From the NCBI GenBank assembly GCA_019633425.1, contig WSUB01000105.1:62001-126000 (forward strand): a stretch of 64,000 bases of DNA, given 5' to 3'. Under the pieces are notes generated by a model. The model ran no database searches. It was not told the origin of the DNA and worked only from the letters and a program-made list of their open reading frames with translations. Shown piece after piece: positions 1-11,347 of the stretch (within the stretch, counting starts at the first letter, position 1; each line of letters begins with the position of its first letter). Origin of the DNA: Tulasnella sp. 424. Lineage: Eukaryota > Basidiomycota > Agaricomycetes > Cantharellales > Tulasnellaceae. The translations under genes and the position numbers were made by a program.

Positions 1-991
1 GATCAGTAGTGCTAATGCGCTTCATCGACAACTTTTGGGAAGCCTTAATTCTGCAACCACAGCAGCAGCCGGCAAGCGACCCTCAGCGGAAGTACGAAGC
101 CGTGAACGCCCACTCCCTTGCCTCCTCCATGGGACCGATATATGGAGTCAGTTTTGGGGAGGATGGGTACCGCTCGGCGATTCTGGGATGTGACCGCCTT
201 GCCATTCACTATGCGAAGAGAGAGGAGGATCTTTCCACTGCGGGGGCGCACACGTTAGTCTCCTGGAAGTTCCCCGACATGGAATTCGACTTGCCGAGAC
301 CAGGATGCGTTGCCTTCGACGAGGCGACTGGGATTTGTGCGGCTGGAATGGGCTCGGGACGTATTTGGATTGGAGACGCTGTTCTGCGTTGGGAGATGAA
401 GAAGGTTGATGCTCCATCTATCCCTCACCAGCTGGTACGCATTAAGGGACTCTCCTAGTCACAATATGCTGATATAAGTTAATAGCCCCATCCGGATCCT
501 CGGTGGCCTCAACTACCACCCTTTTACTTCTGGGACCGGGGATACCGCGGTCCTCATTCCGATCCGGACCTCGTCGGCGAGGTTGCTCCTGGTTGGTCCA
601 CTGCAGTCGATTACTACATCCCTTGGCGAAACGAACCAAGAATGTATGGAGGGATTCAGTGGTTCGTCGAAAACGTCATGGGCATCCCTGGACCTGCGCG
701 AACTGTTCTCTTTTCAACGAAGTTACTCGCCCGGGACGACATTGGCCGATGGGCCGAGTTCGTCGACGTCAATGGAAGGATGTTCCTCGTCAAAGGAGAC
801 CGTCGCGAGTACTATTTCAGGTCCACAGGGTTGCCGATGGTCTCACGCTGGCGGACGTCATTGAACGTTTGAAACAGGGGCGCTTCGGCACAATTGTAGT
901 CCCTGACGAGGGGTGGGCGTCGGACTGCATGGCGCTTGACCAGCATATCGGTTGGTACAAAGCGTCAGATTTGGGAAAGCTGAACAAGTAG
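1..991 (+). CDS. F-box-type protein, C-terminal part (5' end outside window; apparent frameshift)
   Basis: The reading frame is open from the window edge. Exon end 434 and exon start 486 are joined by a 51-bp GT-AG intron in phase 0, which carries one frame on to about 825. The frame then shifts by one step near 820-835, after a short EYYFR stretch, and continues (VADGLTLADVIERL) to a TAG at 989-991. The pieces include a beta-propeller-like segment (GCVAFDEATGICAAGMGSG) and a YGG..WFVENV..IPGPARTV segment. From memory these resemble C-terminal halves of agaricomycete F-box proteins, but no F-box is in view because the N terminus is missing. An 8-base GT..AG string lies exactly at the shift, but it is far too short to be an intron. 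The shift is therefore either a sequencing indel or a pseudogene mutation. Family assignment is tentative. Confidence 0.45.
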
Positions 992-3353
992 CACGCTTAT
1001 TTTCTTTGCCACTTTCTCTAGTTACGTTACTGATCCAGCCTCTCGTTTTTCTCGTTTTGTTGAATGCCATTTTTTTGTGATTATTTAAGCTATGCGTCCG
1101 AGTTTGTTTACGAATCGTTTCCAAGGGCCATCCATGTTAAACAATCCAGACCCAACGTACGTATCGGATGACCAGGTGGATGGTCAAAGGAGAGAAGACT
1201 TCAGAGTCAAGAAGTGTCCATGCGGCTCGAATTTTGGAAACGGGGCTGTGGAATAAAGAATTCTTTCGTGCAACGTTGAACAAGCCCATGGGCGGCTAGT
1301 AATGCGTTGCATTTAGAATGGGTCCGAAATAGACTCTTAGTCTGACCGGTTGGGTGTTCGATCGTCGGCTTTCAAAGCAAGGAAAATAGTCACGTGCCTG
1401 GCGTCAGAGGCTCCGCATTTGCCGAGACTGTCGCCAACTACCACCATACCCACGTCATTGTTGAACCTTCCTCCCAAGGCAATCAGTCGTATCATGGCCC
1501 CACTCGAAATCAGTGATATATGGTGCATCAAGCAGGTTCGTCATATTCCTTCGATCCAAGCAGTAACCCCCCTCCAACCCAGACGTGCAGGTATCTCTTC
1601 ACACCCACAAAATCCCAAGACTTGTGGCGCAGTATTGCACAATGGCATCTCAGAGACCAGGAAGTAGTTTGGCCATCTTGAGCGCTCCCTCTGCACGCGA
1701 TCCCCGCTGAAACCATTGAGGATCTGGTGTTTCGGACCAACGTCTCGCGGCGATGCAACGCAACGAAGCCAGTCACGAAGTCACACGAACCTCGTTCGAA
1801 GGTCTCATTGTGCGCCCATACAGCTCTTCTATGTGGCTGCACTCGATACGTGGTCGGTGGTTATTGGTGCAATTGGGCGGCTTCACCTTGGAGTAATACG
1901 CATTGCGCGCACCACACGGGCGCCTGCTCGTCGTTGAAGGGTCTTGTGGACGGAATAATACGTACAGGATTAGCGGGTGATCTCGACAACGTAAGTCGCC
2001 TTTCATTGGCGCTTGGGCATCGGACAGAGTCGTCTAGGGCGTCCTTCCGTTTCTAGTTCTAGGTTGTATTAATTACATACGTGGCTTCGCACTGTTGTCG
2101 ATGCATTAGGGTTTGATGATGTTCACGTCTGAACAACACCTCTGCCCTCCCCTTTTCATCCAAGGTCAGATTTCCCCACCCTGACAGCTGCGCTGGTTGC
2201 TGCGAACACAAAGATTGGGTCTGATATATCCACCGCATCGACTCCATCAAACCGCATGTCAGCTCGTAGTACCGTATCACACTCATTTGCCACGGGAGTT
2301 TCGCTTTGGGAGGCAACCTTCAATTTGCGTCCTACTCTTGAACGTTTACCGGGTCTCTTTGATTACCTCCCGATTGAACCGCCATCGATTTTCAAAAGGA
2401 AGAAAGCGAAGGAACTAGAGGTGGTTTTCGCTTGTTCTCCTTGCCGATTTTGAAATATTGTGACTCCCTAAACCGCCACGTTGAAAACCACGTTTAACCG
2501 GAAGGATGACGAGGTGAAGTCGGCCAATGGGATTCGTCTGTCCAGTTTATCTGAGTAGAACGGTGCATGAGAACCTCAAGGCATCGCAGTGCATCGGTTT
2601 ACTGGAATACGTAAAGCCCTCAGATTTTGTTCAACCAGGAAGTCCCGCTGACCAAGACTCCCTCATGGGCTTCAAAATGAAGGACGTCCTGCCTGGACTG
2701 GCGGGTGGGCCCTTTTAAATTTATCAAGTACCGGCAATTGAATCCGAAAATGACCAATTGAGAATGCTTGAATTCACTGGGAGCTCTTCCCTAGCCCTCA
2801 AGCTTAGAGAAGAGTCATTTTCAGTGTGGCATGTCGACACTGCACTGTGGGGTTCTCATCCGAGGCAGGCCCAAGTTTGCGGGTCGAGCCGCACTACATT
2901 GGCCTCCTTCACTGCTGTAAAGTTTGCCGCCAGCTTTGATCCCGTTCCGCGGGTCCAGGTTATCTTCCCATCACGGGTCACGGCCTCAATGCTGCTTTCT
3001 TCAAACCGAAGACATGAGGCTTCACGATTTTGAATCTTCGAAAATTCGAAATTCTACAACCTTCCTAAAGGAGAAGATCAGGTCACGTGTTATCCGCAAA
3101 TGTAGGCCGGGAATATCAGTGGTGAGTTCCAGTGCGCAGATCCTCTTGTTCATAGACACCCTCACTCTCTTCGCTTGAGGTGTATTTAATAGAAGGTTCT
3201 ACTGAGACGATGACCCTTAAGGCCCCGTTGACCGCCTCATCTCGCTCCTCCTTCCGTTGCTCTACCCTTAGGGTTCGTTTTCTCGTCACGTTAGGGCTGC
3301 TGTTGCTCTTCGTCCCGTCCCTATCAACACCGTCATTCAGTTTTGCTATCACG
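992..3353. other. Intergenic stretch, no recognisable gene
   Basis: Only short overlapping open frames are present on both strands, with no domain I recognise and no chain of exons that keeps phase. The right end is the HSF promoter, with a TATA-like TATTTAA at 3183-3189, about 165 bp before the HSF start. Confidence 0.5.
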
Positions 3354-4920
3354 ATGTCCCGGAATACTCCCCGACTTCTGCCTCAAGGCGCCGGTCGCCT
3401 TCACACGGAAGAGGGACCTCACGCATACCCATCAGAGTCAGCAACAGGATATTCTTCGCCCCAGCGTGGTAGTTCCAGTTATCCTTATGATTTTATTATC
3501 GACTTGGAGTACTGTATCCCAAGGTGGGGGTATCCCAACGAGATACTAGAACATGATGGGCACGCCATGCATTCGAACGGACTCAAGCAAGGGGAAGGAT
3601 CCCGTCCCGCGGCCGGTCCTTCAGGCACACGAGAACCATCGAACGCGCAGGGGGATCACCGTAACGCAGAAGCTACTCGAACTGCCCGCCGCGGCGAACT
3701 CTTTATCCACAAGCTACACCGGTGAGCGGTATCTTATGGATGTAATTTCAGTATCTGACACTTTCAATCAGGATGATAGAAAGTTCCGATGCGAGGGGGC
3801 TTATTGACTGGGATGATTCGGGCAACTTCATTGTTCGTGACCCCAAGGCATTAGAAGAAGCTCATCTCTTGGACCGATATTTTAACCATAATAGCGTACG
3901 TCTAGCCTACCTACCCGCTCATCATGAACTGTACCGAAGCAATCATCATAGTGGAGTAGCGTCTCTAAACAGCTCAACACTTACGGATTTGAAAAGGTCC
4001 GTTGAGCCAACAAGGTCCCCACCGATATTTCCTGCGAACTAATTTTGACTCGTTTTCGATGCACCTGCGTTTTAAGTGTAACCGTACTCAGAAAGGTGAT
4101 AAACGTCACGTGTACTACCACTGCGACTTCCGCCAAGGGCGTGCAGACCTTTTGGACAAGATCAAGTCCAGCCCGAAGGGTCGTGAACCCGCCAAGACCT
4201 TCGTCACCAAACTACAAAGCGATTTAAATCAAATGAACCAGAGGCTTCGTTGCGCGGAAGAGAACATCGAGGCATTGAAGAAGCAGAAGAAGTCGTTGGA
4301 GGACGAGAAGAAGTTGCTGGAGGACGAGAAGAAGTCGTTGGAAGAAAAGAACATAAGGCTGACGAGGGACAATAATGAGATGTTCCTGTTTATCAACTCT
4401 CGACTTGCGCTCCCGCAGAGGACAGCATCGGTGCTGGTGTCCACCCAACCGGTTAGTGTTCGCTTCGCAGTCTGTCAAGTTCAAAACTTCGGAGCTGACC
4501 TCAGGCCCACCGCAGGTTGGAAATGGACAGTATCATGCAGGAAGCGCAAAATGGAACGCTCCTTATAATCCTCAGGCACCGACTTACATGAGTCAGAACA
4601 CGCTCGATTCCCTTCAACCGCCTTTCGAATTCTTGGTCGATCATCCCTCGGCTGACGGCTCCGCCTTTTTGAACTCATCGTACAACCAACCTGTGAACGA
4701 CAGACCTCCCGATCCATTCGCCGTGTCTGTTTTGTGGCCATGGCAGCTCTCTGTCCCAGCAGTCAATATGGTAAACGGGGGGGCACATCCTTCTTCTGGG
4801 CCTTCCGTTACGAAACACCCTGTCCCACCCGCAGATCCGAGGCGAACCTTTCATAAGGCCCGTAGCACCGTGGAATATATACCGCAGCTTAATCAAGGCA
4901 TGGGCGGCTACCCAAATTAA
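3354..4920 (+). CDS. HSF-type DNA-binding transcription factor
   Basis: Five exons (3354-3721, 3772-3895, 3952-3996, 4092-4451, 4516-4920) join in phase to 433 residues. The heat-shock-factor winged-helix domain runs from about residue 115 to 202: FIHKLHRMI (helix 1), IDWDDSGNFIVRDP, YFNHNS, then the recognition helix segment VSKQLNTYGFEK and the last strand HVYYHCDFRQGRADLLDKI. A Lys/Glu/Leu-rich coiled coil follows at about 210-265, as in the trimerisation region of HSFs. The C terminus is Pro/Ser-rich and probably activating. The recognition helix has WSSVSKQLN where typical HSFs have FSSFVRQLN, so two conserved aromatic positions differ. The start was chosen at ATG 3354 because an in-frame upstream stretch lacks a convincing start. 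The fourth exon could also begin 15 nt earlier (tandem AG acceptors at 4076 and 4091, in frame). Likely a nuclear regulator; target genes unknown. Confidence 0.85.
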
Positions 4921-5197
4921 AGTCAGTTCGGTCCGTCTTCGATATTTTCCATCCGGATAGTGTTCACGGTTGTTCTACCCATCGAGATGGAACAGGCTTG
5001 AACACTCACGATGTCCTGTGGCACGTCTCTTCGTCATCAAAATACCCTCTTCTGTACCTGCCGCCCTAGTTATCGTCGTTATCTGCTATCACGTTTTTCT
5101 TCCTTGTCTCACCCGTTCTTGTTGGTGGCCTTGTTGTATATATACCCTTCGAGCGCTCTATTAGGCATCTATCTTGTATATAGCTGCCATGGGCGAA

Positions 5198-5585
5198 TCA
5201 AAGGGTCGTTGAATTCAGACGCGTCCCGATGGTCCATCTCAGACCAATATTCCTATACAAATGACGGGAGACAGATTGCTCGAACGACCAAATCCTCGTG
5301 CTGGAGGGCATCGCAGCGAGCGGAAGGCCCCAGGACGGCCAAACTAGGTTTTTGTCTTCCATGACTCTTTTGACAAGTATCGTCCAAAAGCCATGGTATT
5401 TAGTCTGAGAGAGAAGGTATGTGCAAGTCTAGAGTAATCAGGATCAGTGGTTTGCAATGGCCAAGACTCGGATGATGCGGAGTTTGAACTTGTCTTGTGC
5501 TGAATATGTCCTCCAGTTCGACTAGGAGAAGAATTATTGCGACTAGCTTTGGTGGGAGGTCGGTGAGCGTCGCGTATGAAGTCAT
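5198..5585 (-). pseudogene. F-box protein N-terminal fragment
   Basis: Read on the minus strand, exon 5585-5490 encodes MTSYATLTDLPPKLVAIILL followed by LEDIFSTRQ, an F-box start (LPPEL..IL..L...D....RQ). A 61-bp GT-AG intron follows, and exon 5428-5198 continues as TCTYLLSQTK..FW. The intron right after the RQ of the F-box is the usual position in agaricomycete F-box genes. The model stops after 108 residues, whereas relatives are normally 400-600 residues. I see no further exon before the end of the convergent HSF gene. It is most likely a truncated remnant, although a short expressed F-box protein cannot be excluded. Confidence 0.5.
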
Positions 5586-5977
5586 GGCTGCAGGCGTGAT
5601 GGGCATTGGGATGGCGGACGGGTGGGGGTTTGTTAGAATGCAGACTCGAATTGCACGCGACTTCACCGCTTTAGGCGAGAGAACGCCAGCGACAGCACTC
5701 AGGGGTACCGCCCATGGGCTCTGCGCAGCGATAACAACACTAGTCCTATCGCTCGACTGTAGGGATGCGAGTAGGTCCTCCTTAACAGACTCATCGAATT
5801 CCCCTCTGGCACAATTTCTGAACCCTCTCGCAGCCCGGCTGAGCCGTCTTATCTTATCAGCTGGATGGTTCCAACCATTGCTTAAATCCGTAGAGTCAAC
5901 ACACGCGATTCGCAGGTCCACCCTCTCTTTGATATCAAAACATACAGGTATACAAACAGACTAAAAGTTGCGCTCGA

Positions 5978-8435
5978 CTAACGCGAAGGTGGAATAGTGA
6001 ACGGATCAACATTCGACTCCCGCCTACCATACGGCGCAGCTCCAGACAAGAGCCCCTGCTGGTCTCCAGCATCAAACACGGTCTGCGTCGATCCTGGCGT
6101 CCCCACACTGCTCGCCAATGACCCAAGCCTCACGTCTCTCGATGGTCCGACTCCTCCCCGTCCAGTTACGAAACCCAAAGTACCCTCTTCTTCACCCTCT
6201 GCAACAACTTGCCACGTCCTCCGACTGATCCCAAAGGTCAAGCCTTTCAGCGAGCGTGCCATGGCAGCATCGTCGTCTCCGGCTTTCAACAGCCTGGGGA
6301 ATCCGGATTCGCTCGTCATGCTCAACGTAGCCGCCATAGTCGAAGGATCGCACGAGAGATGGACGTCCCTTCGGGCTCTCAAGTGCATCAAGTGGACCCA
6401 GGCCGCGAGTAGACCGATGAGGACCAGAGCGGCAGCGTAGGAGTGGGCGGCAATTGGGTACACCCAGAGGCGAAGCTCCCAATTTTGTATTGACGAGTCG
6501 ATAGTCGAGAGGTTATCGAAGAAGTACGATTGTTGTGCCGCGAACGAGAGGAATTGCGTCTAATAATTTTCACATAAAGTTAGCTCGCTTGCCTTGGCAA
6601 TGAAGGGGGTGATTAGCAACTTACGTAGGTCTTGTTCGTGAGGGCGGTCAACTCGGCCCCGTTGTTTTGAGCGATGATCCCAGCCAAGCCTCCAGCAAAG
6701 CTTCGAGTGGCGCGGTAGATTGAGTCGGGAAGGGCAGTTTGAACGGCGAGGGCCCGAGCGTTGACAAACCGGTCACTCGTCTGGCTGAAGTAGACTCTGA
6801 GAACGGTTCATAAGATGTTAGTGTCTTAGCGAGGCTATCTCCAAATAAGACAGCAGACCCACCCGTTCAAAGCCTGACCATTAAATGGCGGTCCCGTGAA
6901 ATTATTCTGGGCCACATTATCGTCAACAACCACCACGTCGCCTAACAAACCCGTCGCCAAATCCGCCACCGCAAGGACATTATACGCTCTACTTGTAGGC
7001 TGGCAGAAAGTCAGACTCAGGCCCTGAGTCTGCCCACTCAAGAACCAGAACAAGACGGGTTGGAAGCTTGGATTTTGTTGTTGGTTTTGGGTGCACGTGG
7101 GGACAGGTTCGACTCCGAAGAGGTCTTGGTCGCCTTGAGTCGCTGCCGTCATCGTGACGGTACAGCTTTCCCAGGCGGCTTGAATGCTCCATTGACCGTT
7201 GGCGAGAGTGGCGGATTGGGAAGCTGCAGCTCCGCAGTTGGCCATAGTTTGGATTCCGGTAGTGGGGACGATGACGGTGCCGTTCGTTCCGGGTCCGGTG
7301 GGAGGGGGGACGTTGAATTGAGCTACTGACCAGGTACCGTGGATGAATGGTGGGTCGGTAAGGTTACCTGCTGAAGCAGCCGCCGCCGCATAGCCGGCTG
7401 CCGCGAGGAATGTTTCGAGTGACGCAATGTCAGAGATGAGGCCGAGTGATTTGGTAGATTGGACGGAGACGTCTGACGATCGAATAGTGTTTGTAAGCGG
7501 CCAGCCTCCGCGGAAGAGCGCTCAGGATGGATACATACCGGGGACGAGAACCGGCGAACCGCGACTGGTCAAGATACCAGAAGCGAGTGGCGACAGGACC
7601 CCGGTCGTAAGCACGATAACGCTCGAAAAGAAAACCAAAAAGTGGGCGTTGAAGAGGGACTGGCGCATCGTTGTGAACCGTCTAAATAGGGAGCCGGAGT
7701 AAAATCGTCAGTAAGGCGCCGCTGTCCGACTACAGCTACCGAACCCACCCTCCAGTGTAATTCAGCAGCAACGACTTATCCGCCGGGGCCCGGCCTTTGG
7801 AGAGTACTACATAGGCCTATACAAGCATTGGATTAGTTCAAGACATAGGGAAAACGCAATTCGATGCCAGGCTTACGTGCATGCCAGCCAGCGCCTGGTC
7901 CATCTTTCCGAAAATAAACCCGATCGGCGTCGTGAGGATAACGGGCACGGCAGACTTGAGAAAATTGGCGCCCCCGAAGGATTCGATTCCGAGCGTTCTC
8001 CAACCTTATTGTTGCGGGGGAAGTGGGGTTTGCACAGCGTTAGACATGGCCCTTACGCCGCCCGGCCTGACAAACCGGCCTACCTTTTCGTCTTTCGGAA
8101 AGAACTAAGGCGACTTCCACCAGACCGGCAACGCCAAAAGTCGAGAATAGGAAAAACCAGACGAACCATTGGCGAAGGTAGATGGGGAGCTACGCCGGGA
8201 TTTTCGATAAGTCGTCAGCTGGTTATCGAGGCGTCGTACTCGCTGATTGGAAAGGGATGAGACTCACCCATTTTTTAGGACGTGGGCGCTGTACCGGAGC
8301 GTTCAGTGCTTGTAATGTGAAAGGTCTTGAATTGAGAGCAGTTTTACTCTCTTCTTCGTCTTCGCGAAAAAGCGCCGCGACATAAGATGGCGCCCTGTTC
8401 TTCATGCTCCATGCCTGTCCTTTTATGTAGTCCAT
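5978..8435 (-). CDS. Multi-pass membrane protein with a large extracytoplasmic domain (uncharacterised basidiomycete family)
   Basis: Eight exons on the minus strand (8435-8268, 8189-8084, 8004-7877, 7816-7749, 7681-7539, 7472-6863, 6796-6625, 6559-5978) join in phase to 658 residues. Hydrophobic segments lie near residues 63-85 (WFVWFFLFSTFGVAGLVEV), 106-124 (AVPVILTTPIGFIFG), 166-190 (FLVFFSSVIVLTTGVL) and 504-524 (YAAALVLIGLLAAWV). Between the last two is a roughly 300-residue domain with several N-glycosylation sequons (NLT, NGT, NFT, NLS) and paired cysteines, so it probably faces the lumen or the outside. A Gly/Ser-rich cytosolic tail of about 130 residues follows. The architecture (two N-terminal membrane segments, a big ectodomain, one C-terminal segment) recurs in large uncharacterised basidiomycete families. 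I cannot name a function. Confidence 0.75.
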
Positions 8436-9124
8436 GATAAGGTCGGTAATTCGAGGTGAAGATGGATGTAGGGGAGTGAGGTCTTGAGGGGGAGATGGTC
8501 GTAAGATCCTCGGCGAGCTTTTGAGGGCCCAAGTTAGACTGCAATGCTCGTGGAAGGTCTCCGAGATGACCGCCTTGGCAACTCAGCAGAAGGGCGTTTG
8601 CAGAGACGAGAGAGATTCAATCGATAGGAAAACGGCCAATGACGGCGATGGGCGATGCATCCCCGTCATGCCCGCTTGCCTTCGCCTCTGCAGCTGCTGT
8701 GTCGTTCAAACATGAGGCAACGGCCGGGAGGAAACCGCGTTTACTCTCACGGTTGCTGCTGAACTGGATGACCAAGTTCGACTGAGCTTGGACCGCGCGG
8801 TCCCCAGTTTCGCGCGGTGGCTATTCGTCATCAGAATCTGCGACTCGGCTGCTGAACGACACCAAACACACCGACTAAGCCGACAACAACAACAAGGTGA
8901 GGAAAGGCTCTCGACTTTTCGTAACTCATCCGTGTATGTGGGATCGCTGCGATATTGGGATGGAGGGCGGGGGAAGGAGGGTCGAGGAACGCAAGCCGTC
9001 GTTGCAATTTGGACTAGACCCCTGCAATACCCTTTCGACTTTCTCGGCTTCAAGCTCTGCCTCTCGCCCAAGACAATGGTGCTGACTACTGCTTGTTTTC
9101 TCTGTCGTTCGTTTGATCACGTAG
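8436..9124. promoter_or_regulatory. Divergent promoter region between the membrane protein and eL24
   Basis: The two flanking genes are transcribed away from each other from this 689-bp interval, so it must hold both promoters. I see no TATA box close to either start and no convincing coding exon. The right-hand part carries the eL24 5' leader. Confidence 0.5.
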
Positions 9125-9912
9125 ATGGTACGATTCACCTCCGTCGTGATAATGTGCATTTGACTAATTTGGACATCGTCGCATCGTCAGAAAGTCGAGA
9201 TCGACTCCTTTTCCGGCCACAAGATTTACCCTTCAAGGGGACGGCTATTCGTTCGCGGAGACAGCAAGGTCAGTATCCTTCGAGATATCATGTTAGGACC
9301 GTTACTGACCGGGCGCTACTCTATTCCGCCACTTCGCCTATACGTGAACCTCAAACCTTCAACACCTCCATCCCCACCGAAACCCGCGACACAGATCTTC
9401 CGCTTTGCCAAGCCGAAACATGAATCCATGTTCAAGCAGCGCAAGAACCCTCGTGTGATCGCATGGACTCAGGTGTACCGCCGGCAACACAGGAAGGGTA
9501 CGCGACTCTCGCGATTACTCCGTGCCCAACGCTAACCACGAGCCCATTGTATTCTCATCTTCAAGGTGTCGCCGACCAAGTCCAGAAGAAGAAGTCTCGC
9601 AAGACCGTCAAGTCTCAGCGAGGCTACGCTGGCATGTCCCTCACCGACCTCGCTGCCAAGAAGGCCGAATCCCCTGCCGCTCGTCTTGAAGCACGGCAAG
9701 CAGCTATTAACAAGGCGAAGCTGGAGAAGAAAGCTACCGCCACGAAGGACGGAAAGCCAAAGGTACGAGACGCGGATACCGCCCACGACGTAAGGACCAA
9801 CCGCTGACGGAACGCTCTCGCTGAATAGGGCACTCGGCCGGCTGGCCAAGCATCCGCCCCAAAGGTCTCGAAGCAGCAGATGAAAAACACTTCTGGAAAG
9901 GGTGGACGATAA
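9125..9912 (+). CDS. RPL24: 60S ribosomal protein eL24
   Basis: Five exons (9125-9127, 9191-9268, 9395-9497, 9566-9762, 9829-9912) give 154 residues, the normal length for the family. The first exon is the ATG alone, followed immediately by a 63-bp intron; the next exon reads KVEIDSFSGHKIYPSRG. Family motifs in order are FVRGDSK, IFRFAKPKHESMFKQRKNPR, IAWTQVYRRQHRKG, KKKSRKTVKSQRGYAGMSL and an Ala/Lys-rich C-terminal tail. eL24 sits in the large ribosomal subunit and its C-terminal tail reaches toward the small subunit. An intron right after the start codon is common in fungal ribosomal-protein genes. Confidence 0.95.
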
Positions 9913-10297
9913 GCGGTCTATTACAGTTTTTCTTGTCTATTTGTTGCCCTTTCCTGTTACATCCTCATCTTCGCCCCGCTGTCCACTCCCTTGTGCACCT
10001 CCGCTTCCATCGTACCTTTGTGCGTATGCAATGTGTATTCCTATATCTCATGTCTGCCTCCATGCCACCACATGCGACACACTATCTTTGGATTTGGGAG
10101 GACTTTGTCGACTTAGGCGCTGGTGGCAGTGCTTCGGCCGCTCAGATTATATAAGACGGCGAACCCTTCCCCCCAACTGAAGGGGCGGCTCGAGGCCAAC
10201 GTTGGTTCAAAGCCTCCCACCACTCCCTCTCTCTCTGTGCCTCTTTGAATCCACTCGATCTCTCCAACTCTACGCCCCGTTCAAACCACAGATAGAC
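9913..10297. promoter_or_regulatory. eL24 3' region and GNA1 promoter with TATA box
   Basis: A TATATAA lies at 10148-10154, about 144 bp before the GNA1 start and on the same strand. The rest is a pyrimidine-rich 3' region of eL24 and the GNA1 leader. No other gene is seen. Confidence 0.5.
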
Positions 10298-11065
10298 ATG
10301 GCTTTCACCCCAGATGCTGAACTCGAGCTGCTTTTCGACCCAGCGCTCATCCCCGCATCAGTCAAGGCAGACGTCCCAGATGACCTCCACGTATGTGAAC
10401 TAGCATCCCAATGCAATGCAATCGAACCCGCCTGATCCTTTTAATATCCATGCCAGATCCGACCACTCGCCTCGACAGATCTTGACCGCGCCCAATTCGA
10501 CGTTCTCTCCGTCCTCTCGCCGTCCCCCAAACCCACCCCCGAAGCGTACAAATCCCACTTCGAGCTTCTCCGTACCATCAACTCCTCCACAACCTCGTTG
10601 GGCCTCCCACCAACCTACCTCACCTTGGTCATACTCAGGAAATCGGACGACAAGGTCGTAGCCACCGGATCGGTGATCATGGAGCGCAAGTTCCTTCGAG
10701 GTCTGAGTCTCGTGGGGCACGTAGAGGATGTTTCGGTCGATAAAGCCGTTCAAGGGAAGAGGTTGGGGTTCAGAGTCATGACCGCATTGACTGAGATCAG
10801 CGAGAGTCTGGGAGCATACAAGACCATCTTGGATTGCAGCGAGGACAACGTCCGTGAGTGGAATGTTCCGAACGGATTTACGTTTAACATCGCTCAATCA
10901 TTGTACCATATAGCATTCTATGTCAAATGCGGATACAAACCTAAGGAAAGGGAGATGGTGAGATGCTCTATTGGGATGGCCCCTGTTCCCCATAGCTGAC
11001 TTGCCCCTCCATACTCTCAGGCCAAGTATAAAGAGACAGCCCCGGCCACAAAGCCAAACTTGTGA
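10298..11065 (+). CDS. GNA1: Glucosamine-6-phosphate N-acetyltransferase
   Basis: Four exons (10298-10390, 10457-10853, 10914-10957, 11021-11065) encode 192 residues. It transfers acetyl from acetyl-CoA to glucosamine 6-phosphate, a step in UDP-GlcNAc and hence chitin and glycoprotein synthesis. The GNAT fold is clear: RPLASTDLDRAQFDVLSVL at the start of the domain, VATGSVIMERKFLRG, GHVEDVSVD, the acetyl-CoA loop QGKRLG, then YKTILDCSEDNVPFYVKCGY and a C-terminal MAKY. The intron at 10854-10913 splits the Pro of NVPFY exactly. Length is slightly above the yeast enzyme because of a longer N terminus. Tail-to-tail with the hydrolase downstream. Confidence 0.93.
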
Positions 11066-11347
11066 TCGACCCCCTTTTCAGTGTTCTTATTAAAGCTTGC
11101 TCCACATTGAAATGCAATCCATGAAGCCGCACACAGGCACATGTGAGACACGCACATCCATTGCAAGTCCCTTGTCCTATCCGAAAGACACCTCAGGTAT
11201 ATATCCATCTCCAGAAAAAATCGTATATCCAAGAAAGATAATAATTTAAGCTGTCTCGGTCCAATCTAAGGGTGGGGGGAGGACCGTTGCATATGAGACA
11301 ACCAAGAAATCCCCCCTGGGGGGTGATGAGGGTAAATTTGAAGTGCA

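Noticed and set aside
826..833. 8-base GT..AG string as an intron that would restore the frame of the first gene
   Set aside because: Far below any functional intron length; an indel is more likely.
5497..5964. 155-codon plus-strand open frame
   Set aside because: It lies antisense to the F-box fragment and the space behind the membrane protein, has no domain and no exon partners; it looks like a shadow frame.
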